DNA of 32,023 nucleotides from Amoeboradix gromovi (Eukaryota > Sanchytriomycota > Sanchytriomycetes > Sanchytriales > Sanchytriaceae), in the NCBI GenBank assembly GCA_018985225.1, contig JADGIF010000032.1, positions 1 to 32,023 on the forward strand, given 5' to 3'. The translations under genes were made by a program, and so were the position numbers. A model generated the notes under the pieces. The model was given only the letters and a program-made list of their open reading frames with translations. It had not been told where the DNA came from and searched no databases. Positions 8,125 through 17,525 of this stretch are shown here, in pieces (the first letter of the stretch is position 1; each line of letters begins with the position of its first letter).

Positions 8125-9473
8125 TTAAACGTCAATAACATGGGATTGAGTCTTTCCTGAAGAAACTACATTGCCGGGCAAAACGAAGCAGCTTTGGAGC
8201 TCGCAATCGTCCTCTACAATGCAGTTTTCTAAAATAATACTGTTCACTATTCGACAGTTTGCTCCTATTTTCACGTATTTTCCAATTATGCTTTTCTTTA
8301 TAACAGTTTTTGACTTTATTTGCACAAAGTCATCTATAAAGCAATCGTTTCCAATTGCTGTTCCCTCTGAAGTCTCAAAATTTTGTCCAATTAGACCAAC
8401 CGAGTTCTAAATTAATATTGAACAACCATTTTAATATATTCAAACACGTTCTCTTCAAATTGTAAATCGAAAATATAGCTGGGCTGCGTAATTGGGACAA
8501 GAAAATGCAGCACTTTAATTTTCTTCATGACCTTTATGGAGCACTCTAAAGACATGGACTCTTCAATTAAATCATCATCTGCAGTCATACATTCTGAGTG
8601 TGTTGTGCTAAAAGAAAGTGCTTCGCCTATAATTGAGTTGTTGTCATTTTTAAAAAACTTTAAAATGTTTCTTTCTTTTAAAAAGTGAGGGTTATATTGT
8701 GCTTGAATAAGATCCATCATTACATCATGCAAATCAGAGTATCTATGACTCATTACCCATTGGAATACCCAATTTCTGCAAATCATTATCGGAGGAATTT
8801 CGTATTGACGTGTAAAATTGATTTTGGGAAAAACGTTTAGGATGCTATGGTGAACTTTGTGTTTGATGTCATCAATTACTGCATAACAAATCCTGTCATC
8901 AGCAGTGCCAATTAACCACTTCAGTCTATCATGGCCATAAAAATTGGGCCGACCGCCAAGTTTTTCAAGTTTATCAACAACTTTGCAGTCAACCATGGGA
9001 ATGAAAGAATCGCAGTCAGCACCGTTATACTCTTGTAAGATAAGTTGCAGAGGGATATTTGATATCACAAAAGGATTTAAAAATACGACATCACTGCTCC
9101 ACTGAATTTGCTGCAGGCAGCCACTTAAAGTTTTCGAGCTTTTGATATCACAAAGATCCAAATTATTAGTAGTCAGCAACTCAAGCAAATACTTTTCGAT
9201 ATGCTTTACGCTATCATCGTGACAGCAAATATGAACGTTTGTGCCATTGCTACAGTCATAAGCATACCTGATGCAGACCTCAAGCAAAGATTTTGATAGT
9301 AGGTTTGTTGTTAGTTTAATATTTGGGAACTGATCTGGAAAGCACAATATAGCAATGCAGATACTGACTGTCATCTGGAGTTGAGTTAGTTTTGAATAAT
9401 AAAATATCACTCCTTGACAAGTTTGGGAAGCAAAAACTAGCAAGCTAGATCCTGTTTCCGAAATTGAACTCAT
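8125..9473 (-). CDS. Translation initiation factor eIF2B subunit gamma
   Basis: Exon one (9473-8427) and exon two (8406-8125) give about 442 aa; the human protein is about 452 aa. eIF2B gamma pairs with epsilon in the guanine-nucleotide exchange factor for eIF2. The N-terminal two thirds resemble a nucleotidyltransferase-like fold. VVFLNPFVISNIPLQLIL matches the strand after which the family reads VLSCDLITD, and ILNVFPKINFTRQYEI matches ILQKHPRIRFHTGL. Exon two is a left-handed beta helix of hexapeptides (IKSKTVIKKSIIGKYVKIGA), highly typical of eIF2B gamma. The Gly-rich nucleotide loop near the N-terminus is not visible, so the active-site fold is degenerate. The ATG at 9473 is the first of the frame; ATG at 9374 aligns better with the family N-terminus. 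Confidence 0.85.
8407..8426 (-). other. 20-nt (or 17-nt) intron in eIF2B gamma
   Basis: Coding-strand sequence GTTGTTCAATATTAATTTAG, phase 0, with an in-frame TAA inside it. The same acceptor with the second GT as donor gives 17 nt (8407-8423), also in phase 0 and leaving one extra Val. The ending ATTAATTTAG resembles the RPN6 intron ending ACTAATTTAG. Splicing joins the transferase-like domain to its beta helix. Confidence 0.85.
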
Positions 9474-10487
9474 CAATTTAAAAGCACTTAATTGTTGAAA
9501 ATACAAACCCTACGGTTCTTTAATTTATTTTATTCTCTGCACGACTTGGAAACTCACTCATCACAAATATTTTTCGAATTTTTACTTTTGCAAGGTTTCC
9601 ACATTTGCACAAGTGGGCACGTGAGTGATTCATCAAAAGCACATAATTTCTCTATGCGATTGTTTGGAACAGCAGCTAATTTTAAATGCGTACATTAAAA
9701 AAGCTTCTCGGATCACGAAGGATCTGCGAAACCCACTGTAAAAGTGGGATTTAATTTTTTTTGCAGAAGTATCCCATATTTTATTACATGCAAATTAGGA
9801 AAAAGAGTCTGTTATAGGTTATCCTTTGCCAATTGGACAACCATCATTTTTAAATAATCTTTAAATGAGTTGGAAATCTTTCTTGTTGCCTTTATGGCTT
9901 ATTTAGAATTGAATGGCCGCTACGAATGCTAATAGCCTTAAGACCATTTCTGAATGTAGAAAGGTAATTCTATCTCGACTAGTGATCTCTTTAGATTAAC
10001 GCTCTCTTGCTAGTTTGATTTGGAAATTATTAACAGATAAATATATTGGAATCACTCTGACAAAATAACCTCATTCCCAAGTAGAGGACACACTTAGAAA
10101 CCATACTAGGAATCTACCGTCTTCATGTCACCAGATAAAAAAGACTCAAAATGCTGCCTTGTTTGTGAACAAGACGAAATTACCAACATCAAGTCAGAAT
10201 ATGAAAATGGTTATCGGCTGAGATATTGCAACATTTAACTGTCCTAATCAGCAAAGCTGTTCTGAAAGAGTTATTGCCAGTGCATTTTCATATTGAGAAA
10301 AGGCCTAAAGTCATACTATAGGACTGGCACATCTTTGCGGATGATCCTCGGACTTAGAGTTGGGGCATTTTCTGAAATTGGACCCATCTGAGTTATAAAC
10401 TGATGTAAGCACGATAAATAGTTTATTCCATAAAAACCGCTATGCGTTTCTAATCGTGCAATTTCAGAGGTGTTTCTTACATTGACA
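9474..10487. other. Spacer of about 1 kb with no clear gene
   Basis: A perfect 5-bp stem hairpin (CCCAC, loop TGTAAAA, GTGGG) lies at 9732-9748. A minus-strand frame without an ATG near its beginning is open from about 9697 to 9554 and reads LAAVPNNRIEKLCAFDESLT at its start. A 37-codon plus-strand ORF at 10125-10238 has a Cys pattern (CCLVCEQDE..., RYC) and then stops. The following bases in another frame continue with CPNQQSC, so it may be a decayed zinc-finger gene. None of these is strong enough to call. Confidence 0.45.
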
Positions 10488-11216
10488 ATGTTCGAATACT
10501 CCTATGCTGAAGTTTGTATCGCAATCGAGTTATACTCGCTGGTTATATCATTTATAACTGTTGCTACTAATCCTGGCTGCATTTCACATTGGCTCTGTTT
10601 GAAGACCTCAGTTTTCGGATTTATTTCTGCAATGTCATACTATCTAATCACGCAAAATGAAAAAAGTCAACTTTATGTTTTAAGTTATTTGTGGACATTA
10701 TTTTTATCCAATTTAACCCATTCCTACATCCCAGTCTTAAGATTGTGGTATCTCTGCGAGAAAAAGGAACAACGAATATTTTTTGCAGTTTTACCTGTTT
10801 GTTTGTTTTTTGGAGCATTTAGCACTGCATACACAGAATATATTTACAAGAGCAAAGAGGAGTTTAGGTTGGAATGTAAGCGGCCCATTTTCCAGTTGCT
10901 CTTCTTTATTTCTCTCGTCATTGTTAGCCTGTTATGTTTGGTTGTTGTTGTGAAAGAGTTTAAAATGGCAGGTTTACCAAGATTATCACAGAGCTTGCGA
11001 GTTTTTGAGAAAATATCCATATTTTCACTGATTCTAGTCATTGCTATTGGGTGCGTTCAATCTATTCTAGTTTTACAAATCCTGGGTCAAAACAATTTTG
11101 CGTTTCTCACTCATATTTTGGCTTTTGTCTGTTCGATATCGCACGGAATGTTTGAACTTAACAGACAGAATAGTCGCCTGAATCGCTCAGTACAGTTCAT
11201 GGAAAATTTTACTTGA
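10488..11216 (+). CDS. Unknown polytopic membrane protein, seven spans likely
   Basis: 242 aa from ATG 10488. Hydrophobic stretches fall at about residues 7-30, 38-55, 66-86, 96-116, 133-157, 171-194 and 200-220. Short charged loops separate them (EKKEQR, YKSKEEFRLECKR, EFKMAGLPRLSQSLR), and a polar tail ends FELNRQNSRLNRSVQFMENF. The topology is that of a seven-helix receptor-like protein. I see no DRY, NPxxY or other class motif, so a receptor role is only a guess. AATAAA lies eight bases past the stop. D2HGDH follows 39 bp downstream on the same strand. Confidence 0.6.
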   Translation: MFEYSYAEVCIAIELYSLVISFITVATNPGCISHWLCLKTSVFGFISAMSYYLITQNEKSQLYVLSYLWTLFLSNLTHSYIPVLRLWYLCEKKEQRIFFAVLPVCLFFGAFSTAYTEYIYKSKEEFRLECKRPIFQLLFFISLVIVSLLCLVVVVKEFKMAGLPRLSQSLRVFEKISIFSLILVIAIGCVQSILVLQILGQNNFAFLTHILAFVCSISHGMFELNRQNSRLNRSVQFMENFT

Positions 11217-11255
11217 TTACAAATAAATCATTTTACTGTACTCTCTAAACAAAGG

Positions 11256-12605
11256 ATGCTCAACATTTTGAAGCACCGCCTCGTAGAACCAAGCGAAAAG
11301 TACTGCGTGGATTGGCTTAAGAAATACAAGGGTGTACCTAAATGCGTATATGAACCTAAAAATACTCAAGAAGTACAGGAAATCGTTAGATATTGTTTTC
11401 TACATAACTATAAAATTGTTCCTCAGGGAGGGAATACTGGCCTTGTAGGCGGTGCAATACCTATTGGGGATGAGGTTGTTATTAATCTTTCCAAAATGAA
11501 CAGAGTCTACGATATCAATAGATTCCAGAATACAGCCCTTGTTGATTCCGGAGTAATTCTTCAGCAGTTGGACATGGAATGTTCTAAGCAGGATCTAATG
11601 GTTCCATTAGATTTGGGTGCTAAGGGAAGCTGCCAAATTGGCGGTAATGTAGCTACCAATGCAGGCGGATTACGATATCTTAGATATGGATGCTTATCAC
11701 AAAATGTCTTATCGTTAGAAGTTGTTTTACCAAATGGTGAGCTACTGCCCATGTCAAGTGGAATGAAAAAAGACAATACAGGCTATCATCTCAAGAATCT
11801 ATTTGTTGGGAGCGAGGGAACTCTGGGGATTATTACCAAAGCGTTGATCCAAGTAGTTCAAAAACCCAAGTCTGTTCAAGTCGCTGTGCTAGCACTGAAA
11901 TCTTATAGTGAAGTAGTCAGTTTATTCCAACACGCTAAGTATGAGCTAAACGAAATTCTGAGCGCTTTTGAATTCTGGGACAAAGGATGTATGTCGCTAA
12001 ATGAAAAATATTTGAACTGTAGACAACCTTTCGACAAGCTATATCCATTCTATGCTCTTATAGAGACACACGGTAGTAATATCAAACATGACTTGGAAAA
12101 GATTAATTCCTTTTTAGAGAAACATATGGATGAAATAATAATCGATGGGGTCATAGCACAATCACATACAGAAGCCCAGGATTTATGGAGATTAAGGGAA
12201 GGAATACCAGAGGCATGCAACGCAAGGGGTAAGGTGTATAAATACGATGTTAGTTTACCCATTGCCAGTCTGTATGGTCTGGTAGAATCGACACAGTCTA
12301 GGCTGAGTTTAAATACGAAACATTCATTTACAGATTGCGTTGGGTATGGGCACATGGGAGATGGCAATCTGCATTTAAATGTTTGTGCAAAGACATTTAA
12401 TGATGATAATAAAACTTTGTTGGAGCCATTTGTTTATGAGTTTACTCAAAAACTTAATGGAAGTATTTCTGCAGAGCATGGTATCGGCCAAATGAAAAGA
12501 AATGCGCTGCATTATTCAAAAAGTAAAGAACATATCGATATGATGAAGTCCTTTAAAGCCTTGATAGATCCCAAACAGATAATGAATCCGAGTAAATTAT
12601 TTTAA
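11256..12605 (+). CDS. FAD-dependent D-2-hydroxyglutarate dehydrogenase (D2HGDH/DLD2 type)
   Basis: 449 aa. The family oxidises D-2-hydroxyglutarate (or D-lactate) to the 2-oxo acid, using FAD and passing electrons on, usually in mitochondria. The FAD-binding PCMH domain is at about residues 30-210, with PQGGNTGLVGGAIP (56-69), MVPLDLGAKGSCQIGGNVAT, NAGGLRYLRYG and DNTGYHLKNLFVGSEGTLGI. The catalytic and metal-binding part holds GYGHMGDGNLHLN (about 363-375) and SAEHGIGQMKR. The LGAKGSC signature favours D2HGDH over plain D-lactate dehydrogenase. The N-terminus is short and lacks a clear targeting peptide, so an upstream mini-exon or a cytosolic enzyme is possible. Confidence 0.9.
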   Translation: MLNILKHRLVEPSEKYCVDWLKKYKGVPKCVYEPKNTQEVQEIVRYCFLHNYKIVPQGGNTGLVGGAIPIGDEVVINLSKMNRVYDINRFQNTALVDSGVILQQLDMECSKQDLMVPLDLGAKGSCQIGGNVATNAGGLRYLRYGCLSQNVLSLEVVLPNGELLPMSSGMKKDNTGYHLKNLFVGSEGTLGIITKALIQVVQKPKSVQVAVLALKSYSEVVSLFQHAKYELNEILSAFEFWDKGCMSLNEKYLNCRQPFDKLYPFYALIETHGSNIKHDLEKINSFLEKHMDEIIIDGVIAQSHTEAQDLWRLREGIPEACNARGKVYKYDVSLPIASLYGLVESTQSRLSLNTKHSFTDCVGYGHMGDGNLHLNVCAKTFNDDNKTLLEPFVYEFTQKLNGSISAEHGIGQMKRNALHYSKSKEHIDMMKSFKALIDPKQIMNPSKLF

Positions 12606-12970
12606 TGTTTTACCAAATCTAAAATAGCAATGTCAAAACATGGCAAAGCATCCACACACATGTTAATAGTGGTGGTAATGATAACGACCTTATATCTGAA
12701 TCGAATGATGGTTGTATTGAAGGTAAATTCGTGTCTTACCATTTGATGTGCGTCTAAATTTGTCAAATTATTTGGGTCTGATATTTTAAAAAACTTTGAA
12801 TGTTTTAATTGATGATATTAAAGTCATAGAAAAATAAACAAAATCGAAGATTTACTAAATAATATCTTGTGTTTGTAGAATGTCGTTTTTATTGACTTAA
12901 ACAATCTTACGATCGAGGAATTAGCGATTACACAATTGCACTCTTGTAATCTTATTGGCGGAAACCGTTG

Positions 12971-13020
12971 TCTAGTTTTTACATATGGGACATCAAATAT
13001 AAAAACTGGACTAACTTTCA
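12971..13020 (-). repeat. Leader-like motif copy B, imperfect palindrome
   Basis: On the minus strand it reads GTTAGTCCAGTTTTTATATT, then TGATGTCCCATATGTAAAAA and CTAGA. The two halves CAGTTTTTATAT and ATGTAAAAACTAG are inverted relative to each other, so the copy can form a stem-loop. No gene is seen downstream of it. Confidence 0.6.
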
Positions 13021-13250
13021 GTAACAACTTGGAGCATTACTTCAGCTTTATTACTTTATGGATTTAAGAGGCGAGTGGACATTTAGCTAGTTGCGGAGTT
13101 GACGAGTATAAAAGGAAAAGAGTACCGTCTAAGAAAATGCACCTTTTGCTTAGATGCTCAAAGACCTCATATCTAGTTTTATTTTGAAGAGTGGATTGAA
13201 AGTAATGAGAGAAAATTGGTATAACAGAAGAAGATCTTTTATTAATGATA

Positions 13251-13313
13251 GCATTTCCTCCGTATGGTGCACCTTTAAAAACGAGTTAGTCTAGTTTTTA
13301 TATTTGGTGTACC
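13251..13313 (+). repeat. Leader-like motif copy E
   Basis: About 63 bp closely matching 5545-5482 on the other strand. Shared parts are TTTCCTCC.TATGG.GCACC, TTTAAAAACGA and GTCTAGTTTTTATATTTGGT. Copy X of the decayed family has its ATG right after this block. Here CATATTTACTTG follows and no ORF is visible, so only the 5' part of the family is left. Confidence 0.65.
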
Positions 13314-13825
13314 ATATTTACTTGTAACATCCAGTTTATAGCCTCCTGTCATACACAGTTGTAGTCACCTTGACACAAGATAGCATTTTGAAAAGTTTAA
13401 CTTCTTAAGATTAAATGCTTTCTTATCTTGACTTTTTGACAATTTACGACTAATTCAACGTTTGGTATCCCATATGTAAAGTGCGCAGTTAGAAATAATT
13501 TGTGTTAAAGAGGTTATTCCGCCGTTAGATTATTTAAATATGAACACCAGATGAGAGAAAACGTTAACCTCAGAAGATTAAAATGCTCCAATTGTTGTGA
13601 TGACAGCCAGCGAGTACGGCTTAGCAAGTTGTGATAGAGTAGTACCTACTCAATTTGTCTACACTGCAGAAACGTGAACTCCGATTATTGGAGAACTTCG
13701 CATTTAACCTAGGCGTTGCTTACTTGAAAATCACTCGATTTACTGTATTTCAGGTGGTATAGACACTTGGAGCAGTGGTCCCAACAAGATGTAGAGTATC
13801 CTGGGAGCTTTAAAGAGTGCATTGC

Positions 13826-14404
13826 CTACGTTAAATACAAAATACGCTGTCCAACTGGGCTGTGCAACCTTGGATAAACATGGTTTCCAAACCAGTAACA
13901 ATGTCCAACAATTAGCCCGATTATATCATGCCATGGCACATGGTTTTGCAATACGAAAGATATGGAAATCATTATTATTGGATAATAACTAGCGTAAAAA
14001 GTGAACAACCCAAAGAATGAGAAAAGCAGCGAAGCATTAAGCCTGCTCCAAATATAAATAATCATAAATGAGAGGCTAAAAGACATGAATGGAAAATCTA
14101 TAAAAATGTTTAAAAAAGTTAAACTAACGCAGCCTAAAATCAGCATATACAGCACTTCTATGCTATTAAGAATCTCTTCTAATGACGTCATATATCTAAT
14201 CATGAAGTAGAGATGGAACAAAACATCAATACTTACACTTCCGAAATATAAATAGCTTGTAACAATTCGATATATTTGCAGTTTCTTAAATACATAAGTG
14301 TATTTAAACATGATTGTAATCGGGTTGAATACTTGCATTTGAACTAGTACAAACAGAATTGCTACACCGGCTAAGTAGCCCTTGGTTATTGGAGGCATTG
14401 CCAT
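13826..14404 (-). CDS. Derlin (DER1-like) ERAD membrane protein
   Basis: 192 aa. Derlins are rhomboid-fold pseudoproteases of the ER membrane that take part in retrotranslocation of misfolded proteins. The start MAMPPITKGYL fits the family pattern of a short N-terminus with PxxT(R/K). Further hallmarks are the first helix LAGVAILFVLVQMQV, YRIVTSYLYFG, and a central run of hydrophobic helices. Near the C-terminus, HDIIGLIVGHCYWFGNHVYP matches the derlin end (GxxVGHxYxFxxxVYP). The tail is only about 15 residues, so an SHP box for Cdc48/p97 binding is not evident. No neighbour within 400 bp on this strand. Confidence 0.88.
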   Translation of the reverse strand: MAMPPITKGYLAGVAILFVLVQMQVFNPITIMFKYTYVFKKLQIYRIVTSYLYFGSVSIDVLFHLYFMIRYMTSLEEILNSIEVLYMLILGCVSLTFLNIFIDFPFMSFSLSFMIIYIWSRLNASLLFSFFGLFTFYASYYPIIMISISFVLQNHVPWHDIIGLIVGHCYWFGNHVYPRLHSPVGQRILYLT

Positions 14405-14930
14405 TTAAAGTTTAAAGGAGAATCATTAGAAAGAATAAAATTGCAATGTAATCAAAAAATTCTGCAAACATTGAACAACATTGTAACCAAATTAGGTTCA
14501 CAGAATTATCAGGGATACGTTATTTATTGAATACCACGACGTGAATTATTGCATACGCATAGAAAGCTTAGCGTGATTCTGATTTTGATTCTATGTAGCG
14601 CCGGATCAATCTGATTAAATTGAGATAAGCGGCTATTAAATTTTATGATTGCTCAAGTCTCTATGCTGGATGTCAAGTTATCCAGTTACTTGGATTAATC
14701 ATATTCCTCGAGTGTACACAACCTAGGTAAATATAATTTCAGCCTGTTGTTACCTGTAGGAATGGCAACACTTGGATTGTCGTTTCATGGTCTTTAATCA
14801 CACCTCATACATTAAAACCACTACATGATATACAATTAGCATGTAGCTGGTGAAAGTACGACGAGTAACTTTAAATTGACAGAAAATGATAGAGAGAAAC
14901 AGAAAATCAAGACAGGGAAATTAAATAGAT
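14405..14930. other. Spacer of about 0.5 kb
   Basis: I see no gene, repeat or RNA in this stretch. It is AT-rich with stops in all frames. Confidence 0.5.
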
Positions 14931-15450
14931 CTATTTGTCGGAGAAATGGTGGAACAGCTCGATTGTTTTCTTGAATAAATCTTTTATTGCGAATTTGTAT
15001 GCATTTTTATATAATTTCATAACCTTTCCAATACCTTAAATACTCAATATTCTTCCTTTTTACAAATGGTAAATGGAAATAATGGATGTAATCTCGAATA
15101 TGTCAAATCTAAAGAAATAATTAACAGGCACAGCATACATTCATCAAAATTGAGAAACTGATCCAAAAATGGAACAATTAGATGTCTTTCAATGCCTAGA
15201 ATGAGATGGACAGTAAAAATAAACTTGTAGATCGTTTATTTAATAATTCTTGCTATTGGTCTTACCGAATATGCGACAATAGAGAGTATGTGACAACAAG
15301 GAATATACACAAATATATGTATCCTTATTCAATCCCGCCTCGGGGTAGTAAAAGCGTGAGCAATCACTGTAACCGAGCATCTGGCATTGCTAGTTTCTCT
15401 GTGGAAATTCTCGATTTCTTAGAAATCAGGACTTTTAACGAGGAGTCTAT
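14931..15450 (-). pseudogene. Decayed copy Y of the local multicopy gene family
   Basis: It parallels copy X (4912-5475) but lacks the leader motif and the tandem unit. On the minus strand it shows in order SSLKVLIS.KSRISTEKL, LLNKRSTSLFLLSISF, ERHLIVPFLDQFLNFDECML, SLDLTYSRLHPLFP, and a clean C-terminus GKVMKLYKNAYKFAIKDLFK ending at a TAG (14931). Stops and frame changes separate these blocks. Comparison with X and the window end shows conservation at the peptide level. The plus-strand ORF at 15206-15454 runs antisense to this and is probably a by-product. Function unknown; helical, Leu-rich. Confidence 0.6.
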
Positions 15451-15721
15451 TTAAGTTGCTCTTTTTTGTAAAATTCATGAACTTACATCAGAAATGACCG
15501 CCACGATTTGAACCTGAAAAGAATTGCAGAACAGCTGATTGTTTGATTTCAGCCCATGAAATAAGTTTAGTTTTAAATTCTAATTATATGTGTATACGCC
15601 TCGGTTAAATTTGTAGACCTGAAAGAATTCAGACATTTTGTTTATCAAGAGTAGATCAATTGAGCCGCGAATTCTTGATGGGGCAAAAAATTTAATAAAT
15701 TTTTTTTCTTGTCTCTTCTCC

Positions 15722-17296
15722 ATGCAACAAGTAAAATCCGTGCCCTTTCAAGACCAAAAACCAGGAACTAGTGGACTACGTAAAAAAACAAGGGTATTCA
15801 TGGAACCAAACTACACAGAACACTTTTTGTCTGGGTGTCTGGACATATTAACGAGCTCTGGAGATTCCTTCCTAATTGGTGGAGATGGCAGATACTACAA
15901 CAAGACTGTAATTCAAACCGCCATCGAAATGGCCAGCGTTTATAAGAAACCTTTGACAATTTACATAGGCCAGAACGGAATTCTGAGTACCCCTGCTGCA
16001 AGCTACATTATTCGTAAAAACAAATTGGCAGGTGGTATTTTATTGACGGCTAGCCATAATCCAGGTGGAATTGATGAAGACTTTGGCATCAAGCTCAACG
16101 GAGAAAATGGTGGGCCTGCTAGCGAACAAGTCACTGATTTATTGTTCAAGTACACCTTGAAAATCGATGGCTACAAAATTCATAAACGAGACCCCATTGA
16201 CCTAGATAAGATTTCAGAATTAAAAATTGAAAATTTGACCATAAAAATAATTGATAGCACATCTGATTATTTAGATTACATGAAGACGATCTTTGATTTT
16301 AATTCCATTAGTAATTTCATCAAATCTCAGAACTTTTCAATCCTGTTTGATGCTATGAATGGCGTAACAGGCCCATATGCGAAGTCTATCTTTAAATCTT
16401 TGGGTTTAGAGGATTGCACTATACGCAATGTACCTCTGCCTGACTTCGGCAAGTCTCATCCAGATCCTAATTTGACATATGCCAAAGAGCTGGTTGACAA
16501 AGTAAAAGCGAACAAGATTCAGTTCGGTGCTGCTAGCGACGGTGATGGTGATAGAAACATGATTATTAGTTTTGACCAATTCGTAAGTCCGGGAGATTCT
16601 GTTGCTGTTATTGCACATCATCATAAATGCATTCCGTATTTTAAAAACGGGCTCAAGGGAGTGGCCAGAAGTATGCCTACTAGTAAAGCACTAGATAATG
16701 TGGCGGAAAAGTTGAATTTACAGTGCTACGAAACGCCAACGGGATGGAAATATTTTGGAAACTTGATGGATGCCGAAAAGCTGAGTATATGTGGCGAAGA
16801 GTCCTTTGGCACAGGAAGCGATCATATAAGAGAAAAGGATGGACTGTGGGCGATCTTAGCATGGCTAAGCATCGTTGCTCATACTGGCTTAAGCGTAAAA
16901 GAAATATTAACTGACTTTTGGAAACAATACGGCAGATACTATTTTACAAGATATGACTATGAGCAAGTAAGTGCTAAGGATGCCAAGTTGATGATGGATC
17001 ATATATTAACTTTAAAAGGAGATGATTTTAAAGTAGATGAATTTACTTACACTGATCCGATTGACAACTCTGTTAGTAGCAATCAAGGTATTAGACTGTT
17101 GTTCAGAGATAAAAGCAGAGTCATATTCAGATTAAGCGGAACTGGCTCAAGTGGTGCGACAGTTAGAATGTATGTGGACAAGTACGATAAGGATTACCTT
17201 TTATCAGATGCTTTGGATGGTTTGATAAACAGAGCATTAGATTTATCCAAGTTGCCAGAATATATTCATAGATCAACGCCAACAGTCATTACTTAA
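15722..17296 (+). CDS. Phosphoglucomutase (PGM1/PGM2 type)
   Basis: 524 aa (family usually about 560). The enzyme interconverts glucose-1-phosphate and glucose-6-phosphate in the cytosol, linking glycogen or trehalose and sugar-nucleotide synthesis to glycolysis. The start MQQVKSVPFQDQKPGTSGLR is the family's conserved N-terminus, which fixes the ATG at 15722; the open frame begins earlier. The catalytic serine loop TASHNPGG is at about residues 109-116. The metal-binding loop SDGDGDRN is at about 272, the sugar-binding loop CGEESFGTGSD at about 357 and the phosphate loop RLSGTGSSGATVR at about 470. The stop codon lies inside TTAATAAAA, a likely poly(A) signal. Kish begins 22 bp downstream on the same strand. 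Confidence 0.97.
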   Translation: MQQVKSVPFQDQKPGTSGLRKKTRVFMEPNYTEHFLSGCLDILTSSGDSFLIGGDGRYYNKTVIQTAIEMASVYKKPLTIYIGQNGILSTPAASYIIRKNKLAGGILLTASHNPGGIDEDFGIKLNGENGGPASEQVTDLLFKYTLKIDGYKIHKRDPIDLDKISELKIENLTIKIIDSTSDYLDYMKTIFDFNSISNFIKSQNFSILFDAMNGVTGPYAKSIFKSLGLEDCTIRNVPLPDFGKSHPDPNLTYAKELVDKVKANKIQFGAASDGDGDRNMIISFDQFVSPGDSVAVIAHHHKCIPYFKNGLKGVARSMPTSKALDNVAEKLNLQCYETPTGWKYFGNLMDAEKLSICGEESFGTGSDHIREKDGLWAILAWLSIVAHTGLSVKEILTDFWKQYGRYYFTRYDYEQVSAKDAKLMMDHILTLKGDDFKVDEFTYTDPIDNSVSSNQGIRLLFRDKSRVIFRLSGTGSSGATVRMYVDKYDKDYLLSDALDGLINRALDLSKLPEYIHRSTPTVIT

Positions 17297-17318
17297 TAAA
17301 ACCGATAATTTTTCAAAC

Positions 17319-17525
17319 ATGTCTGCTCTTTTTAATTTTCAGTCGCTCCTAATGGTGCTGATGCTGCTTATATGCACGTGCACGTATATTAACACACAAT
17401 TCAAGTTGTTTAATAGACAAGGGTATTTTGGAGTTTGTTGGAAATTATCGAGAATTGGCGAAAGATTAAGTCCTTTTGTGTCTTTAAGCTTAATCATTAT
17501 GTCATTACATTTACTGATTTACTAG
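17319..17525 (+). CDS. Kish (TMEM167/KSH1) secretory-pathway protein
   Basis: 68 aa. Kish proteins are small Golgi membrane proteins needed early in secretion in yeast and animals. The sequence MSALFNFQSLLMVLMLLICT and the later CWKLSRIGERLSPFVSLS match the family almost residue for residue. There is one N-terminal membrane span, a central polar loop and a second span at the C-terminus. The stop codon at 17523-17525 is directly followed by the stop codon of the convergent downstream gene, with no base between them. Confidence 0.95.
   Translation: MSALFNFQSLLMVLMLLICTCTYINTQFKLFNRQGYFGVCWKLSRIGERLSPFVSLSLIIMSLHLLIY

Larger units (their letters stand above)
12606..13825. other. Repeat-bearing spacer of about 1.2 kb
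   Basis: The region holds two copies of the leader-like motif (12971-13020 and 13251-13313) and a weaker one near 13455-13475 (TTTGGTATCCCATATGTAAA). A short plus-strand frame from about 12870 to 13060 is open but has no recognisable function. No gene is convincing. Derlin's stop codon marks the right edge. Confidence 0.5.

Noticed and set aside
12870-13060. Open plus-strand frame with GGNRCLVFTYGTSNIKTG, resembling a kinesin P-loop
   Set aside because: The match lies inside a dispersed repeat (leader-like motif B), the GKT is not intact, and no other kinesin motif surrounds it.
15206-15454. 82-aa plus-strand ORF similar to the ORF at 5299-5496
   Set aside because: Both run antisense to copies X and Y of the decayed family; peptide conservation of tandem units and the LDQF...DECML block favours the minus strand.
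15495-15530. tRNA-like T-loop (GGTTCAAATC on the minus strand)
   Set aside because: The T stem has a mismatch and no matching acceptor, D or anticodon arms are found.
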